64,000 nucleotides of DNA from Cycas panzhihuaensis (lineage: Eukaryota; Cycadophyta): the NCBI GenBank assembly GCA_023213395.1, contig CM041465.1:234305741-234369740 (forward strand), read 5' to 3'. A model generated the notes under the pieces. The model ran no database searches. It saw only the letters and a list, made by a program, of their open reading frames with translations, and was not told where the DNA came from. Both the position numbers and the translations under genes were made by a program. Positions 48,136 to 60,839 of the stretch are shown here, one piece after another (position 1 is the first letter of the stretch; the number at the start of each line of letters is the position of its first letter).

Positions 48136-48675
48136 TGTTAGATATATTAAACACTTTACAAGTGTTACATATGTATAAGGAGGCTAAAATTTTGGTTCAG
48201 CTTTGACGCAGTTCTTTCCCTCCAACTCCCTGTGGGGGGATCTAAGGGGGGTAGTAGCCCCCTTTGGTAGGGGGGATGCAGGGGGGGGGGGAGATGTCTC
48301 CCCTCCTATAAGTAGGGGTTTATGGGTAGTAGCCTCCAAAGCAAATTTTAAGATTTAAATAAAAAAGAGAATCTGGCTCATTCATCATAAAGACCTTAGA
48401 TCTGAAAACTTAGATCTTATACCTTTTTATAACATTCTTTATGTAATCTAAATTGGGTAATTCTTTATAGAGGGTACAGAGTGGATGAATTTCTGAGGTG
48501 AGTTAGGGTTTTATATCTATAATTTCTTTAGCCATTACTTAGATTAATAAAAGGTCTATGCTTAGACCTAAATCTCCTAGTGTTCTCAATGTCTACTTAA
48601 TTTGTTTATACTATTTATTCTTTGCATACTTAAAGTTTTGTTAATATTACTTTCATAGTTATATTTTTCTCTTCA
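48136..48675 (+). repeat. 3' LTR of element C with G-run island
   Basis: It begins TGTTAGATATATTAAAC and ends TCTCTTCA. The G-run block at about 48,230-48,300 is kept in both LTRs. AATAAAAGG lies at 48,546. Confidence 0.85.
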
Positions 48676-50774
48676 AGTGTTCTAGTAGAGGACTTAGATG
48701 AGGGTCATTATTCCCTTTGGTCATGTGGGAGAGGTAGTGCCTCATGACGTGGTGTGTTCCTATTAATCTTTTTTAGACCAACGTAGATCTCAATATATTT
48801 AAGAGCCAAGCACTTAGCTATGGTTGAATCACATGTAGTTGCCCCTATTTTGGGGACCTTAGCATGGACTTTAGGGCATAGGGTATTGATGAAGATATCC
48901 TTCCTTAAATACTTAGGCAACATGGCCTTTGAGGAATGGATGAGGTCATGGAAGTGAAAGACAAAGTCTTGATTGAGCTTGATTTATCCTTATTTAAGAG
49001 AAAGGAGAGCCTTAGCCTTATTTTCAAAGGGACTCGCAACATTGGAATAGTTGATGAAAGAGTGAACTAGTTATTAGAAGTATTGAATAGAGTGTGTTGG
49101 AAGATGATAAAACTATTTAAGAATGTCCCCTTAGAGTGGCCTATGGAATAACTTTGTTAGGATATGATTGTAAGCCCAATAGTCGATGAATGCCATGGTG
49201 AATGCCTTGACATGATTAATGAGATCTTGAGATGAAGTTCCATCAAAGTTAGGAACTTCTAGAGGGTGTGGGGACAAGTTGGTCCTAACACATCCTTAAT
49301 GCATCCAAGAAAAGGATTCTTAACTTATAGTCCATGAAACAATGTGCCCCCAATTAGACTAGAGGATAAGAAGGAGGATATGCGAGTGAAGGATAATACC
49401 TAGCTTTAGCATAGGATGAATAAGGTTGATGTGTATGGTAGAGGGTATGCCCTTTATTTTAAGGGGCATATAAAGGTATGGGGTAAGGTGTTCCTCTAGA
49501 TTAATGAGGTGAAACCACACTTGGGTATTGTTAAGGAGGATATGTGGGTGGTTGAGGGTTCCTTAAACCACCTTGTGCTTGGGCAAGATAAGAGGAGGTA
49601 GGATAAGCCATTATCCCTTAGGGAATAGAGGTGGAAGAGGGTGATATGTGAGGTGCCATATATGCCCCTTGATGGGGGAAAGAAGATGAGGCACCTTGTA
49701 TAACATAAGGCATGGGATTAGAGAGAGGATTCCACCTAAAAGGTCCTCCAATAGGGGGAGCAACCTTATAAGGATAAAGAGGATCTATCCAGTATGTGGC
49801 TAGGGGATGAAAGCCCCCATGCCCTTAGTGCTAAGAAGTGTAACTTGAGGGAACATAGAGTGAGAGGTCTATGTGATGTGGGCAAGGGTAAATAGGGAGT
49901 CCCCCTCCATGTCATGTGTACTAGGGGCAAGGAGGGATAGACAGAATGACTAGGGAAACCAAGACCATGTTTATTTGGTGAATAGAGGTTTATAGAGAGG
50001 GAACATTTATTGTAGCTTAAGAATGGGTTTAGGTTGATTCGACTCCTTTTCCAAGTGATATGCTTATGGTATTAGGTGTGAAAGCCCCATCTCAGGGAGG
50101 GAATATGGTAGTTTTCATAGAAACAAGTAAGGAAATTAGAGCAAAGGTTGATGTTGTACTAAATAATAATCGATGGGCACATCCAAAGGTAGTTTCCCTT
50201 ATCATTACCTTAAGTAAGCACTCAAAGCCTCTACAGTATCCCAAGGAGAGGTGTGTGTTTAGTTAGAAGGGGGGACATTCCCTCCTTGCTAGCCTAAGTG
50301 AGTAGGTAAGGAAAATAGGGCTTATTTAGGGTTTTAAATAAGGCCATATGAAGGGGGTTCTCCTAATGATGTAAGTATGGGGATCTGTTGAGTTTTGATA
50401 TAACTTGCTTGCTTCTAGAGTGTAATATGATGTATCTCCACCTACATAGGTGGGATTCTCATAAGAATAAGGGGTGTCAGATAGAGGCCAATCTTGGGCA
50501 TATGGATCATATGCCCAATTAGTAGAGTGGCTTACCATTAGCAACTCTGAGTCATTTGATGAAATGGAGGTGTATGTTGGATCCAAATCCAAGAGAGGAA
50601 GACCTCATATATGATGAAAGGAATGTTAAATTCAAAGGTCAATCAACTAACTTAGATGGGTAAAATGAGGAGTAGGGTCCTTGCATGATAAGAATTAGAC
50701 ACCCTAACTAAGCCAAAATTGAGACAAGAAGATAGGAAGGCTTAGGTGTACTAAAAGCTTTCTAATTCATGAGT
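48676..50774 (-). pseudogene. gag N-terminal and capsid part of element T
   Basis: The minus strand carries gag upstream of the part at 23,960-26,023. The 71-residue frame at 48,708-48,923 reads MLPKYLRKDIFINTLCPKVH and ends with charged residues. The frame 50,326-50,592 (rich in Tyr, Ser, Asp and Pro) fits the variable N-terminal end near the primer site. The bases between hold decayed minus-strand gag with stops and short A/G-rich runs. Assignment of the N-terminal part is by position. Confidence 0.6.
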
Positions 50775-50792
50775 TCCTTAGTGTGGTTGCCA
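50775..50792 (-). other. Primer binding site of T
   Basis: On the minus strand this reads TGGCAACCACACTAAGGA, a decayed form of the 18-mer also seen in E, a few bases from the left end of the right LTR. It fixes the 5' side of T. Confidence 0.6.
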
Positions 50793-50861
50793 ATAAAATA
50801 CTCTGAGTATTAGTGAGGTGGAATACTAATCTTTTTACTTTATAATAGGCCTAGGGTTTGG

Positions 50862-51172
50862 TGAAAGAGGTTAATGTATTAAAGTCATTTATATAGATTA
50901 ATTATATGACCTTAGGATATATTATAAGCATTAGTCTTTTAATGAAATATACTTTATATGCATTTAGATATAATTTTGGGTTCATATCATTTCGTGGAAA
51001 AATCCTAATGCTAATGCTCACCCTTAATAATAAAAGGCAAAATCTCAAGGAGGGAGTCATTATTCATTCTCACCTCCAAGTTTGCTCTCATATCTTATTT
51101 TATCTCTTTTTCATTCTCCATTGCCATTCTGTGCATGTGAGTGATTTATTCTTTAGATCCATTCTTCCTTCA
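50862..51172 (+). repeat. 5' LTR of element F
   Basis: It runs from TGAAAGAGGTTAATG to CCTTCA, and pairs with 58,132-58,442. The short LTR resembles that of H in its first 40 bases and in its CTCACC block. Confidence 0.9.
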
Positions 51173-51174
51173 TA

Positions 51175-51186
51175 TAGTATTAGAGC
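51175..51186 (+). other. Primer binding site of F (initiator Met tRNA)
   Basis: TAGTATTAGAGC lies 2 bp after the LTR and is two transitions away from TGGTATCAGAGC. Confidence 0.8.
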
Positions 51187-53096
51187 TAGAAGGGGATCTA
51201 TTCACTCCATTCCACTTGCATGGAGTCATTTTCTCTCTCCTTTACCTTCAATATGAAGTATTGAGAGTGTACTCATCATTTTTAATATTTTAAGAGCTTA
51301 AAATTATAGTACTTTATATGTTGTTACTTTTTTTATGTGTGCAAAATTTTAGAGGTGGAAAATATAGGTTTTTGAAGTTGTTTGGTTGTTGAAACATTCC
51401 TAAAAGCATTAAAGGCCTATAATTTTATGAAAATTTTGATCATCTTATATTTTGATAAAATTTAGCATACAGGGTCGTTCTAACTATAGGATCTTTTTTT
51501 ATTCTAGAGAAGTTTTAGATTTAGCTCACAATAGTGAGTTTTTGCTAAAATAGAAGGGTAAAAATTATAGATAAGTGACTTAAAGTACTTTTCCCAATAA
51601 AATCCTTACAAGCTAAAAATCTAAAAGTTTTTTTAAAGGATTTGGTATATTAATGTCTTAGGATCATTTTAAGATAAATTTCATCCACTAATTAGTGAGA
51701 TCCTTGCAATTTTATTATGGATGTTGAATTTGCCTAGTCAACCCCATAAAGGACATTGCAAGGGCATTTAAGGCAGTTTTTTGGCTGATTTTGGGGATAG
51801 TATAGAAGGAAAAAATTATGTATGTGTCAAGATGCAACTTATGACATATTGAAGTTTAGATTCTGAGATAGTGGATCTGACAGGATTATGCTTTTATACT
51901 TTTCTTGGACAAAAATTTTATATGCCTTTTTAGAAATATAACTTTATTATTCTATCAAAAATGACATTTTGAATACTTTTTCCTTCTTGCATAAATTCAA
52001 ATTCAATCATTTAGACCTTCATATTTGTAATTTTTATAAAATTTTGCTCATTTATTATTATTTATAAATTTTATAACAAAATCATAAAATAGGGTAAAAT
52101 AACATGCATAAAGATTTAGAAAAATTAGTATCTTAGTGGAAAGTTGATCTACTTTTTAGTACATTATGTCTTTGTATTAAAATTTTTAAAATCATATTTG
52201 AAAACATTATACTAAAGCAAAAGAAACCTTAGATTAAAAGTAACATTCAGTTCCTCTTCTAAATCTAGCATGATTTTTCTATTTATGCATATAGTATAAA
52301 GCATTAAAAAAGTAGCAGCAACAATAAAGTAAGCATGAAAAGTAAGCAAGCATATTTGGTAACTTTCCATTTTAGTTTTTAGTTATTCAGAAACAACTTA
52401 CATTATTCCTAAAAGGAATCTCATCTATATGATTTATACCACCAGTTCTTCACTTATGCACACACTTGCCTTGGTTGAATTAACTATGATTGGCCAAAGT
52501 CTAGGTCCTAAGGGAGGTGTGAGTTTCATACTGGGTCTGGTCTTAACCAAGATAGTGGTGGAGGGATAAGTTAGCCATACATACAGCCTTCAATCAGGAA
52601 TAATCTTAATAATCACTTAGGAAAACTAAAAACCTTAATGCAAGATTAAAATTAACCCGATCTAATATCTGTCATAGCTATAGGATATGTACATACCATT
52701 TGACTCTTAAGAGGAGGTATATAGCTACTTACTAGTAAACTAGGTGAGGACTAGAAGTACCCGGGCTTCACTGTGACTTAGATTTCATCACCAAGCATAG
52801 GTGTGGGTATCACAGGTGAAGGCCCTAATTGTATACTAAAAGCCTTAGGCATCGAAACCTCACCTATATTTAGACATAAGTTAAAGGTTAGTGGCATGGC
52901 ATATTACTACTCTTTGCCAACTCTACATTAGACCTCATTCTTACATCATTGCTTATACTCATTTTTGAAAAATACTTAATCATTACTTACTTCTCATCAT
53001 AGTATTTATTTCTACATCCCTATTGTACTAGGTATACAAGCCACGCGTGTGAGTGGCACATACTTCTATTATCTCTTCTACTTCTTTATCATCACC
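51187..53096 (+). other. Long leader of element F
   Basis: About 1.9 kb separates the primer site from gag. No coding motif, nested insertion or repeat boundary was recognised. It contains A/T-rich stretches and a part with more balanced composition (52,430-53,060). Confidence 0.5.
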
Positions 53097-54300
53097 ATGT
53101 CATCTCAATTCAAACAGAATATCAAATACATATTGAAAGGTAAAGAAAATTGAGATTTGTGGTACACTGGAGTTAAAAATGCTACAAACTATGAAGGCCT
53201 TTGGAGAGCCCACTTATAGCCTACACCCATCATACCTATAATAGCTATAACCCCTTTTTCTTGTGGATCTGCCCTAATAGCTCCTATAGATGCTACAACC
53301 AAACTACAATGGAAGATAGATGATGAAAATATTCATGCAGGAATTCTATTAGTTATTGATCACTCCTTGCACAACTTGATTAATAAAGAGCAATATGATA
53401 CAGCCTAGAAGGTCCTAGAAGTTCTCAAGAAGAACTTTGATACTAAGAGAGATTTAGAATTTGTTCATCTTATTCTAAAAATGAACAAATTAACAATTTA
53501 GAAGGGATGAGCTCATGAGACAGTAAATCTCGTTCGACCAATAAAACAAGCAATTGATAAAGATTTTAAGACCCAATATATCACTTGGGCATTCTTGATC
53601 CAATAATGTCTACATGTCTCTAATTATAAAAACTTGATTAGAAGTCTTCAATCTAGTAGAACATTGAAGATAGTCAACTTCAAAACACTTGCCAAGAAGT
53701 TCATAGAATTTGACAAGACCTTTGATACCAACTTTGTAGCCTCTAATTCTCTTCTAGGTGCATCCTTTGAGGTGGAAGAAGAAGTTTCCTACACAAAAAA
53801 TCAAGGGCCCTCTTGTGGTAGAGGAAATAATAGAGCAAGAGCAAGAGGAAGAAATATGGGAAATCGTCCATAAGGTTAACCATACCCTCATTCACAGTCT
53901 CGACAGTATCAAAGCCAAGGGACATCTCAACAAAGACCAAGATAGTTAGGCTAAACTAATACCTCTTTAGGGATTGGTAGTCAAACTATTATGTGTGATC
54001 GGTATAACTGTAAAGGACACTTAGTAAAAGATTGCAAAACTACCACTTATAAGTTGGCCAAGTTCCAACCAAAAGATGGAGCTCACAATGTTAAAGAAAC
54101 TTGTGAAGAATCTTTTAGTGGCACAAGTTTTGTACAAGTACATTTTCAAAGAATTAAGGGATCTTTAGTATCAAATGACATTAACTAACCAAAGAGATAC
54201 TTTGAAGCTTGATATGGATATATCACTTGTGAATTCCCTTCACTAATGGTAAGCCCTATTGGAATTACAAATAGTATGGCTTTAATTGATGGACAATAGA
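53097..54300 (+). pseudogene. gag of element F
   Basis: It starts at MSSQFKQNIKYILKGKEN-like sequence (53,097), with LWRAHL and LLVIDHSLHNLIN later. The region includes VLEVLKKNFDTKRDLEFVHL and FKTLAKKFIEFDKTFDTNF (53,680-53,735). An Arg/Gly-rich part (GRGNNRARARGRNMGNRP) precedes a knuckle at 53,994-54,035 (CDRYNCKGHLVKDC), in which the second zinc Cys is Tyr. Confidence 0.8.
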
Positions 54301-55650
54301 TCATGGACATAAGAGCAACTAAACATATGACATGCAATCACAGTCTATATAAAACATTTGACTCAAATATTTAAGGAGTTATTTACATGGGTAATAAATC
54401 ACAGCAACCTGTTGAAGGAATTAGTAACATTCGCCTAAAACTCCTAAGCTTAAAAGATTTTACATTGCTTGATGTCTCATACATATCCAATCTCAAACAA
54501 AACCTACTCTCCTTATTCACACTTATCTCTCGTGGATTTAATCTGAGTGTAACCATAAATGACCAGACTCTCTAGGTCTTTACCCTCTAACTAATAAAGT
54601 AGTCTTGACTAGACATCTCTCTAGAAAACTCTTTCTACCGAATGACTCTCCATCTTCTAAAGCCCATTATACCTAAATCCCTTATGCCAATGAAGAATTT
54701 GTATTTAATTCCATCTTGACCCATCTAACGTTGTCACTAGAAGCTCTTTGACATGCTCACATGGGCCATGTTTACATTGATAGACTTAGAAATCTTTATA
54801 ACACTCTCCCAAATCTTCTAAAGTTCTTCTCTAAGCCCTTTAAATGTGAAGCTTGTATCATTACTAAATCTCATCGATAACCCTTTTCCAAAAGTTAGTG
54901 GAAATCAAGCCATCCATTATAATCAGTATACTCTTATTTATGCAGACCAATGCCCATTCCTTCACTAAAGGGCAAGTTATATTACATCTCTTTTATTGAT
55001 GATTTTATTAGAAAAGTGTGGGTAACTTTTCTATACAAGAAAGATGAAGCCTTCCATGTATTCAAAGAATTCAAAGCCCGCACTAAAAAAGAGTTAGGTT
55101 ATTAACTCAAATGTCTTTGAATTAATAATAGTGGCAAATATACCTCACATGAGTTTGAAATCTACATTTGAGATAATGACATCAAGCATCAAACAACAAT
55201 AATAAGTACCCCACAATAAAATGGAGTTGCCAAGCACATGAATAGTATAATCATGAGCATAGCTCATACTATGTTGGTATACAAAAATGTACCTGACTAC
55301 CTATGGGTCGAAGCCATCTAGACAGCCATTTATTATATCAATGTCGTTAGACCATCAAAGGAAGGACAATCACCTAATAAAAAGTGCTCAGGACAAGCCC
55401 CCATTATTCATTATTTCAAAATTTTTGGCTCTATATACTATGCCCACATTCTAGATACAAATTGAAATAAACTTCAACTAAGGGCACTTAAAGGCATATT
55501 TGTTGGATACCCTATGGATAAGAAAGGGTATTAGGTTTTTATACCTTTACAATGAAAAATCATCATTACCAGAGATGTCATTTTGTAAAAATAGATGATT
55601 AGTTACTTAGACTGGACTCTAAAATGCCCTTATGCCATTATAATTATGTT
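54230..55650 (+). pseudogene. Protease, gag-pre-integrase and integrase of element F
   Basis: The protease remnant reads IMDIRATKHMTC (about 54,300), where D-S-G-A-T is usual. Next come DVSYISNLKQNLLSL (54,470-54,515) and the zinc region LRHAHMGHVYIDRLRNL-like (54,745-54,800). In the core, SFIDDFIRKVWVTFLYKKDE (54,988-55,045) carries an Asp pair, and NNSGKYTSHEFEIY (about 55,120-55,165) follows. QNGVAKHMNSIIMSIAHTML holds His where Glu or Arg residues are usual. The end reads LKGIFVGYPMDKKGY (about 55,490-55,530). Stops are frequent. Confidence 0.8.
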
Positions 55651-57660
55651 ATCAAATATGATGTTTAGATTCTAGAATTTGGAGGTGGGGGAGGATAGAC
55701 ATAAATTGCTCAAAATATTGGAAGATGATAATAGAGTCTCGGAGGATACAAGTTGTGACTCTGAACTGATGAGTGCACATTTAACGCCATCATTTGGAGA
55801 TAGCAAAGTTGACAAAGTCAAAGTCATTATAGAAGAATCATCCTCTCTACCTTTAGTCAACAGAGGTGAAATAGTGGTAGAAGGACCATCTTCCTCAATT
55901 GCATCAACATCCTTCTCACAAAATAATCATTTTAATAAACAAGATAAGAACCAAGACATTGAGGAAATGAGGACCTGATTCCCAACTTAAGTATCTTAAG
56001 AAGTTTACTAGCTCAATAAGGACATATGACTAGATGAGGTGGGAAAAATTGGTACTCGAAGTGCCCATAGAGTAAGAATATAAGAATCATTATATACTGA
56101 GCTTAAACTAGTAGAACTGCACCTTACTTTTAATAAAGATCCCCTAACATACCAAGAAGTTGTAAAGCATATAGCTTGGAGAAATACCATGAATGAAGAG
56201 TATCAATCTCTTATCAAGAATGGTATATGGGAGCTCGTTGATCTATCGCTTAGTAGAAAGATAGTTCAAAATAAATGGATGTTGAAAAATAAATATAGAT
56301 TAGACATTACCTTTGAAAAACACAAGGCGAGGTTGGTAGCTAAAGGATTCACACAAAGGGGAGGCATCGACTATATTGAAGTCTTTGTACCTATAACCAA
56401 GTGGCCTACAATTAGAACTCTTATGGCCTTGGCTACTCAATAGCATTGGAAAATCCACCAACTTGATATTAAGACTACTTTTCTCAATGGAGATCTTGAA
56501 AAAGAAATTTACATGGCTTAGTGAGAAGGATATGAGATCAAAGGTTAAGAGCATAAGGTTTGTAGGCTCAGAAAGTCCTTGTACGGCCTTAAACAAGTAC
56601 CTCATGCTTGGTTTTTCAAGTTGCCTGAAAGAATGAGATAACTTAGATATGAGGTTTGTGACTACCAAGATATTGATGCAACATTATTCATTAAGCACCA
56701 TAAGGATAAAGTCACTTATCTCATAATCTTTATGGATGACATGCTAGTAATAGGTAATAGTGAACAGGCAATAAGCCAGCTGAAAAAGGACTTTGTCAAA
56801 ATGTTCGAATTGTCTGACCTCAGTTTGATGAAATATTACTTAGGAATTGAAGTAGTACAAAAGAATGGAAAATTTTTCTTCTCTTGAGAAAAATACATCA
56901 ATGATCTCCTAGCCAAGTTTTAGTTAGAAGATGCTCAGCCAGTGGCATTACTTATGGACCCTAATACCAAACTCTCAGTTGATGGTGATACTAGGGAGGA
57001 AGATACAACACTCTATAGGAAACTTGTAGGTAGTCTCATCTATACTACCAATACAAGGCTAAATATTACACACTCTGTCAATATTCTTACATAATTTATG
57101 ATAAATCCTAAGTAGAATCATTGGCAGGCTATAGTTCGAGTGTTAAAATACCTAAAGACAATCAGTAAATTTGGTCTGTTGTATGAACCTAATAGTAAAT
57201 TTAAGCTTTTTGCATACACATACTCAAACTTTATAGGAGATAAAGATACAAGGAGATCTACATCTGGGTATGTAATGCTTCTTAGAATAGCACCAATATC
57301 ATGGAGATCCAAATGATAAAAGATAGTTGTTGATTCAACTATTGAAGATGAATACATTACTACTTTTGAGACCAGTAAGGAGGTGCTATAGTTAAGAAAA
57401 TTATTTGAAATATTAAATATCACCCAAGTAGGTCCTCCTACAAGTCTTCATGTGGATAATCAATTAGCAATCTGCATGGCAAAAAATCATGTATTTTATG
57501 ATCATGCCAAATACATAAGTACGAAAGTCCACAAGATTAGAGAACTTATTTATGATGGCACAATTCATTTAGAATACTACCCCATAATAGATCAAGTGGC
57601 TGATATCTTCACCAAACCACTGTAAAAGGTAAAGTTTGAATAGTTCCAAAGGCAGCTCAG
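55651..57660 (+). pseudogene. RT and RNase H of element F
   Basis: A Ser/Glu-rich linker (55,679-55,978) leads to RT: NEEYQSLIKNGIWELVDLSL (56,192), [56 protein letters not shown], and the catalytic FMDDMLVIG, with both Asp retained at 56,735-56,740. RNase H follows with YRKLVGSLIYTTNTRLNI (57,017), STSGYVML, and LYVDNQLAICMAKNHVFYDH (57,450). The end reads DQVADIFTKPL (about 57,590). An 84-residue open stretch survives at 56,189-56,443. Confidence 0.85.
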
Positions 57661-58131
57661 CCTTAGGGCCTCCATCTTTGACTAATCAAAGAAGATGGAA
57701 ACAGGATCATCATACTCTATTCTCTTCGTGAAAACCCCTTGTGGGTACGAAAGAATAAGAGTAAGTCTCTGCTCCATCCTATTTGTGAAAATCCCATGTG
57801 AGCATGAAAGGATAAAGGTTGTACTAGTTTTAGAAAATCAAAACCTATAAAAACCTAAAAGGGCATAGGAGATGACTAAATGATATATGGAGACTTAGCA
57901 GATTAAGTTGCATATTTAAGTTGCTTGGCTATTAGGCTACATCAAAGAGCCACCTTAGCCATTTTAATTTATAAAAAGGGCTATGGATCTTAGAAGTCCA
58001 TGGGCTTTTATTCCCCATGAGAGTTTTCTCCCAAAAGTGTCATTTAGAATTTCAATGTAATAATGAGGCTCAAATGAATACCCCATACAATAGATTTTCT
58101 TAAAATAACCTTCCACCATTAAGGGGGGGAT
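57661..58131 (+). other. 3' untranslated region and polypurine tract of F
   Basis: No coding sequence was seen. AAGGGGGGGAT at 58,121-58,131 is the polypurine tract just before the 3' LTR. Confidence 0.75.
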
Positions 58132-58442
58132 TAAAAGAGGTTAATTTATCAAGATCATTTATGTATATTAATTATGTGAACTTAGGATATATTATTAGCA
58201 TTAGTCTCTTAATGAAATATACTTTATGTATATTTAGATGTAGTTTTAGGTTCCTGTCATTAGGCAGAAAAATCTTAACCCTAATACTCACCCTCAATAA
58301 TAAAAGGTGAAATCTTAAGGAGGGAGTCATTATTCATTCTCACCTCTAAGCTTTCTCTTATATCTTATTTCATCTCTTTTCTATTCTCCATTGCCATTAT
58401 GTGTATGTGAGTGATTTATTCCCTAGATTCATCCTTCCTTCA
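58132..58442 (+). repeat. 3' LTR of element F
   Basis: It begins TAAAAGAGGTTAA, with TG decayed to TA, and ends CTTCCTTCA. It pairs with 50,862-51,172 and is followed by the target copy TTTGG. Confidence 0.9.
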
Positions 58443-59403
58443 TTTGGAAACCTAGTGAAGGTAGGAAAATCCTACTATACCAACCCAGGCATTTATGTAC
58501 TTCATGAGAATTGATATTAGGGAGCACTATGTATTTGCCTATGGGATGGAGGCTAAACTAAGAGTAAGTATGATATGTATATATGTGCATCCAAATGAAC
58601 TTGTGGTTTTATCCTTAGGGATCCTATGGTAGGCTAAGGGAATGGTACAAGCACCTACATATAATTATATGCTTTTTCTTCTTATGCAAATAATAAACAA
58701 GCCCTAATTATTATTATAATGTCATCCTCATGGATTTAGGACTTATAACCATATGATCCCCTTATCACACTTTGGGCCTATAATTGACTTGTAAACAAAG
58801 ATCTATATGCTTTCTTCCAATACAATGTGATCTAATATAAAATAAAAAAGAAAGAAGCAAATCTTTTTTTTTTTTTCTTTCCTTTTTCTTTGTCTTTCTA
58901 CCTTTAATAGGAAAGGGGGAATAGGAATTTAAAAGAAGAACTCAAACAAAGGAATATATTTCTTTTCCTTTTTTTCCTTCTTTTTTTTGTAATTGAAAGA
59001 AAGAAAAGTAAAAAGATGGAAATAGAGAAAGAGAGAGTACTTGGGGTTGTAGTGTGCTCCTTTAGATATCACTCCTTCTTAATGGAAAATGGTTGAATTC
59101 TTTAGGTAATATAATCTAAAGAGAGTATATTTTAGTTCCTAACTAAAATATAATAGTATTTTTTCTTATTGGATTAACTTATGATGAAAATAGGAATTAA
59201 TCGAATCTATATAAAGTGGAAGAATGCATACCAAAATCAATTAAATAAACATGCCTGGTGCAAATCCTTCATTTAAGAATGGTAGACTCAAAAAATGGTT
59301 TCAAGCTCTTTGATTAATAGAAGAATGTTGGGCTTATCCTTTTTTGCTTATAGGAAAATAAGGAAACTCTACTTACAAATAACTACTACCATCCAAATAG
59401 AGT

Positions 59404-59445
<42 letters not shown>

Positions 59446-59461
59446 GATAGATAGATAGATA
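59404..59461 (+). repeat. TC / TA / GATA microsatellite
   Basis: Runs of TC, then TA, then GATA lie within the right LTR of T. Confidence 0.95.
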
Positions 59462-60839
59462 TCCCCTATGCATATTAGTCATCTATAAGCAACAAAGGGA
59501 CATGGAAATCAAACTTAAAAAGAGAAAGGAGATGGAGCCTTAGAATGGCTCTTATCCCCTAAGTATTAGAAGGGTCCCTAAGAGTACTTAGGTGCCATCT
59601 TCCCCTTTGCAATAATTAAATTTATGGCATATGAAGTAACAATAGAAACTAAAGGAATAAATGGCTATCCAAAGAGTATAGTATCAAATGGAAAACCAAC
59701 ATGAAAACTCACAAGAGATATGTCATGCAAAAAGGAAGGTGAAATGTCTAAGAAACAAAACTATAAATGTAAAGGAGAAAGGATTACCTTATGCCAAATA
59801 GATAGAAGTGGCCAATGGTTGTAAATATCCTTCTCCAAGGGTCTCCAAAGCTAAATGGTATAATGTCTCCAAAATGCAATTAATAACTAATAGAATGTGG
59901 GTCAAGATTACCTAATTCCAATGGAATTTTAGTAGCATAATAGTGTGGTCTATGGTCTCCCTTGATTTCTTCCTTTCCAATGGAAAAATAAGGAGATTTT
60001 ATAAATGAAGGTAAGAGGTAAGATGAGTGGTTTTTAGCCCATAATATATGAGAAAAACATCAAATACTTCCATAAAACTTATTCATGGATTGAATCAAAA
60101 CTACATGGGAATATGAAGATTTAGGTGAGATTGAGCCTCTTCGGCCACCCAAACCTAATAGACATCATCTTGGGGATAATGCAGACTAACCAGGGCTAAC
60201 AATTTTGTATTTATAAGTTGACTATCACCAACAAACCTAAATCTAGGTAGGTGACAATTGTATAGTAAACATATTTATAATACCACATAATACTTTGTAA
60301 TATCATTATTATAGGAAAAACAACTAGTACTTTGGAAATAGATTGATTTTTCTTAATAGAAAATTTACTAAATCAATCTAGAACTCAAGCACTCAAGGGC
60401 TTATATATAAATATAGTAAAAACCAATTAATAAATAGTAAAAATATTAGATTTGATGGATTAAAAGAAGGGGAGGAGAAGATTGCAAAGAGAAATTTCGA
60501 ATCTATTCTTCCTTGAAGAGCCCAATGTGTGGACTAATGTCCATCGATAGAAGTTGTGTTCATCATTAGTTATAAATACACACGAATAATCAAACAAAAC
60601 AACAAGTAGAGATAAACTCTAGTCACCTAAAATTAAGATATATTAAATCAACAAAGTGTAAAGAGTAGTAAAGTATACATGCACTTACTTGTGTGCCAAA
60701 GTGTCCATGCTATTCTTAAGAGCTAGGAAATATCTTTTACTAAGAAAAGGTAAGTTACATCAAAGTCACTTATAAAGGCATCTATTAGTTATTGGAATAA
60801 GAGAAATAAATTCTATAGTAGTTAGTAAAACCACCTAAG

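Larger units (their letters stand above)
26024..48675 (+). mobile_element. Element C: Ty1/copia inserted in T gag
   Basis: C is a plus-strand copia element with LTRs 26,024-26,581 and 48,136-48,675, an initiator-Met primer site, gag with a CCHC knuckle, protease, integrase, RT and RNase H in copia order. The bases AGTG flank both ends (26,020-26,023 and 48,676-48,679), a probable partial target duplication. Without E it is about 5.2 kb. T gag sequence lies on both sides. All genes carry stops. Confidence 0.85.
50862..58442 (+). mobile_element. Element F: Ty1/copia inserted in the 5' LTR of T
   Basis: F is complete in structure: LTRs of 311 bp at 50,862-51,172 and 58,132-58,442, an exact target duplication TTTGG (50,857-50,861 and 58,443-58,447), an initiator-Met primer site, gag, protease, integrase, RT, RNase H and a polypurine tract in copia order. 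It is 7.6 kb long, including an unusually long leader (51,187-53,096). All genes contain stops. Element H is a deleted relative. Confidence 0.9.
1674..60732 (-). mobile_element. Element T: giant nested Ty3/gypsy (Tat/Ogre-like), oldest layer
   Basis: T is a minus-strand LTR retrotransposon rebuilt from pieces separated by younger insertions. Evidence: two collinear but strongly diverged LTRs (about 1,674-4,187 and 50,799-60,732 without F) with a matching minus-strand TATA box; a primer site next to the right LTR; a pyrimidine run (minus-strand polypurine tract) next to the left LTR; and, in minus-strand order, gag, protease, RT, RNase H, integrase and a 3' region. The CHHC gag knuckle, the long LTRs and the antisense ORF in the 3' region fit the Tat clade. 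Without G, S, C and F it is about 23 kb, partly because of an internal duplication. No convincing target duplication was found at its outer ends. All coding regions carry stops and frameshifts. Confidence 0.8.
50799..60732 (-). repeat. 5' LTR of element T, split by F
   Basis: Without F and one target copy it is about 2,350 bp, near the length of the left LTR. It aligns with 1,674-4,187. It contains the TATA block at 59,997-60,005, pyrimidine and poly-T runs (58,864-58,990), and a TC/TA/GATA microsatellite at 59,404-59,461 absent from the other LTR. The outer end near TAGGAAATA (60,732) is inferred from the match to 4,161-4,188. Confidence 0.7.

Noticed and set aside
56300-56668. 122-residue minus-strand frame
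   Set aside because: It lies opposite the RT of element F, whose motifs are clear on the plus strand. The frame at 57,118-57,423 is likewise a shadow of RNase H.
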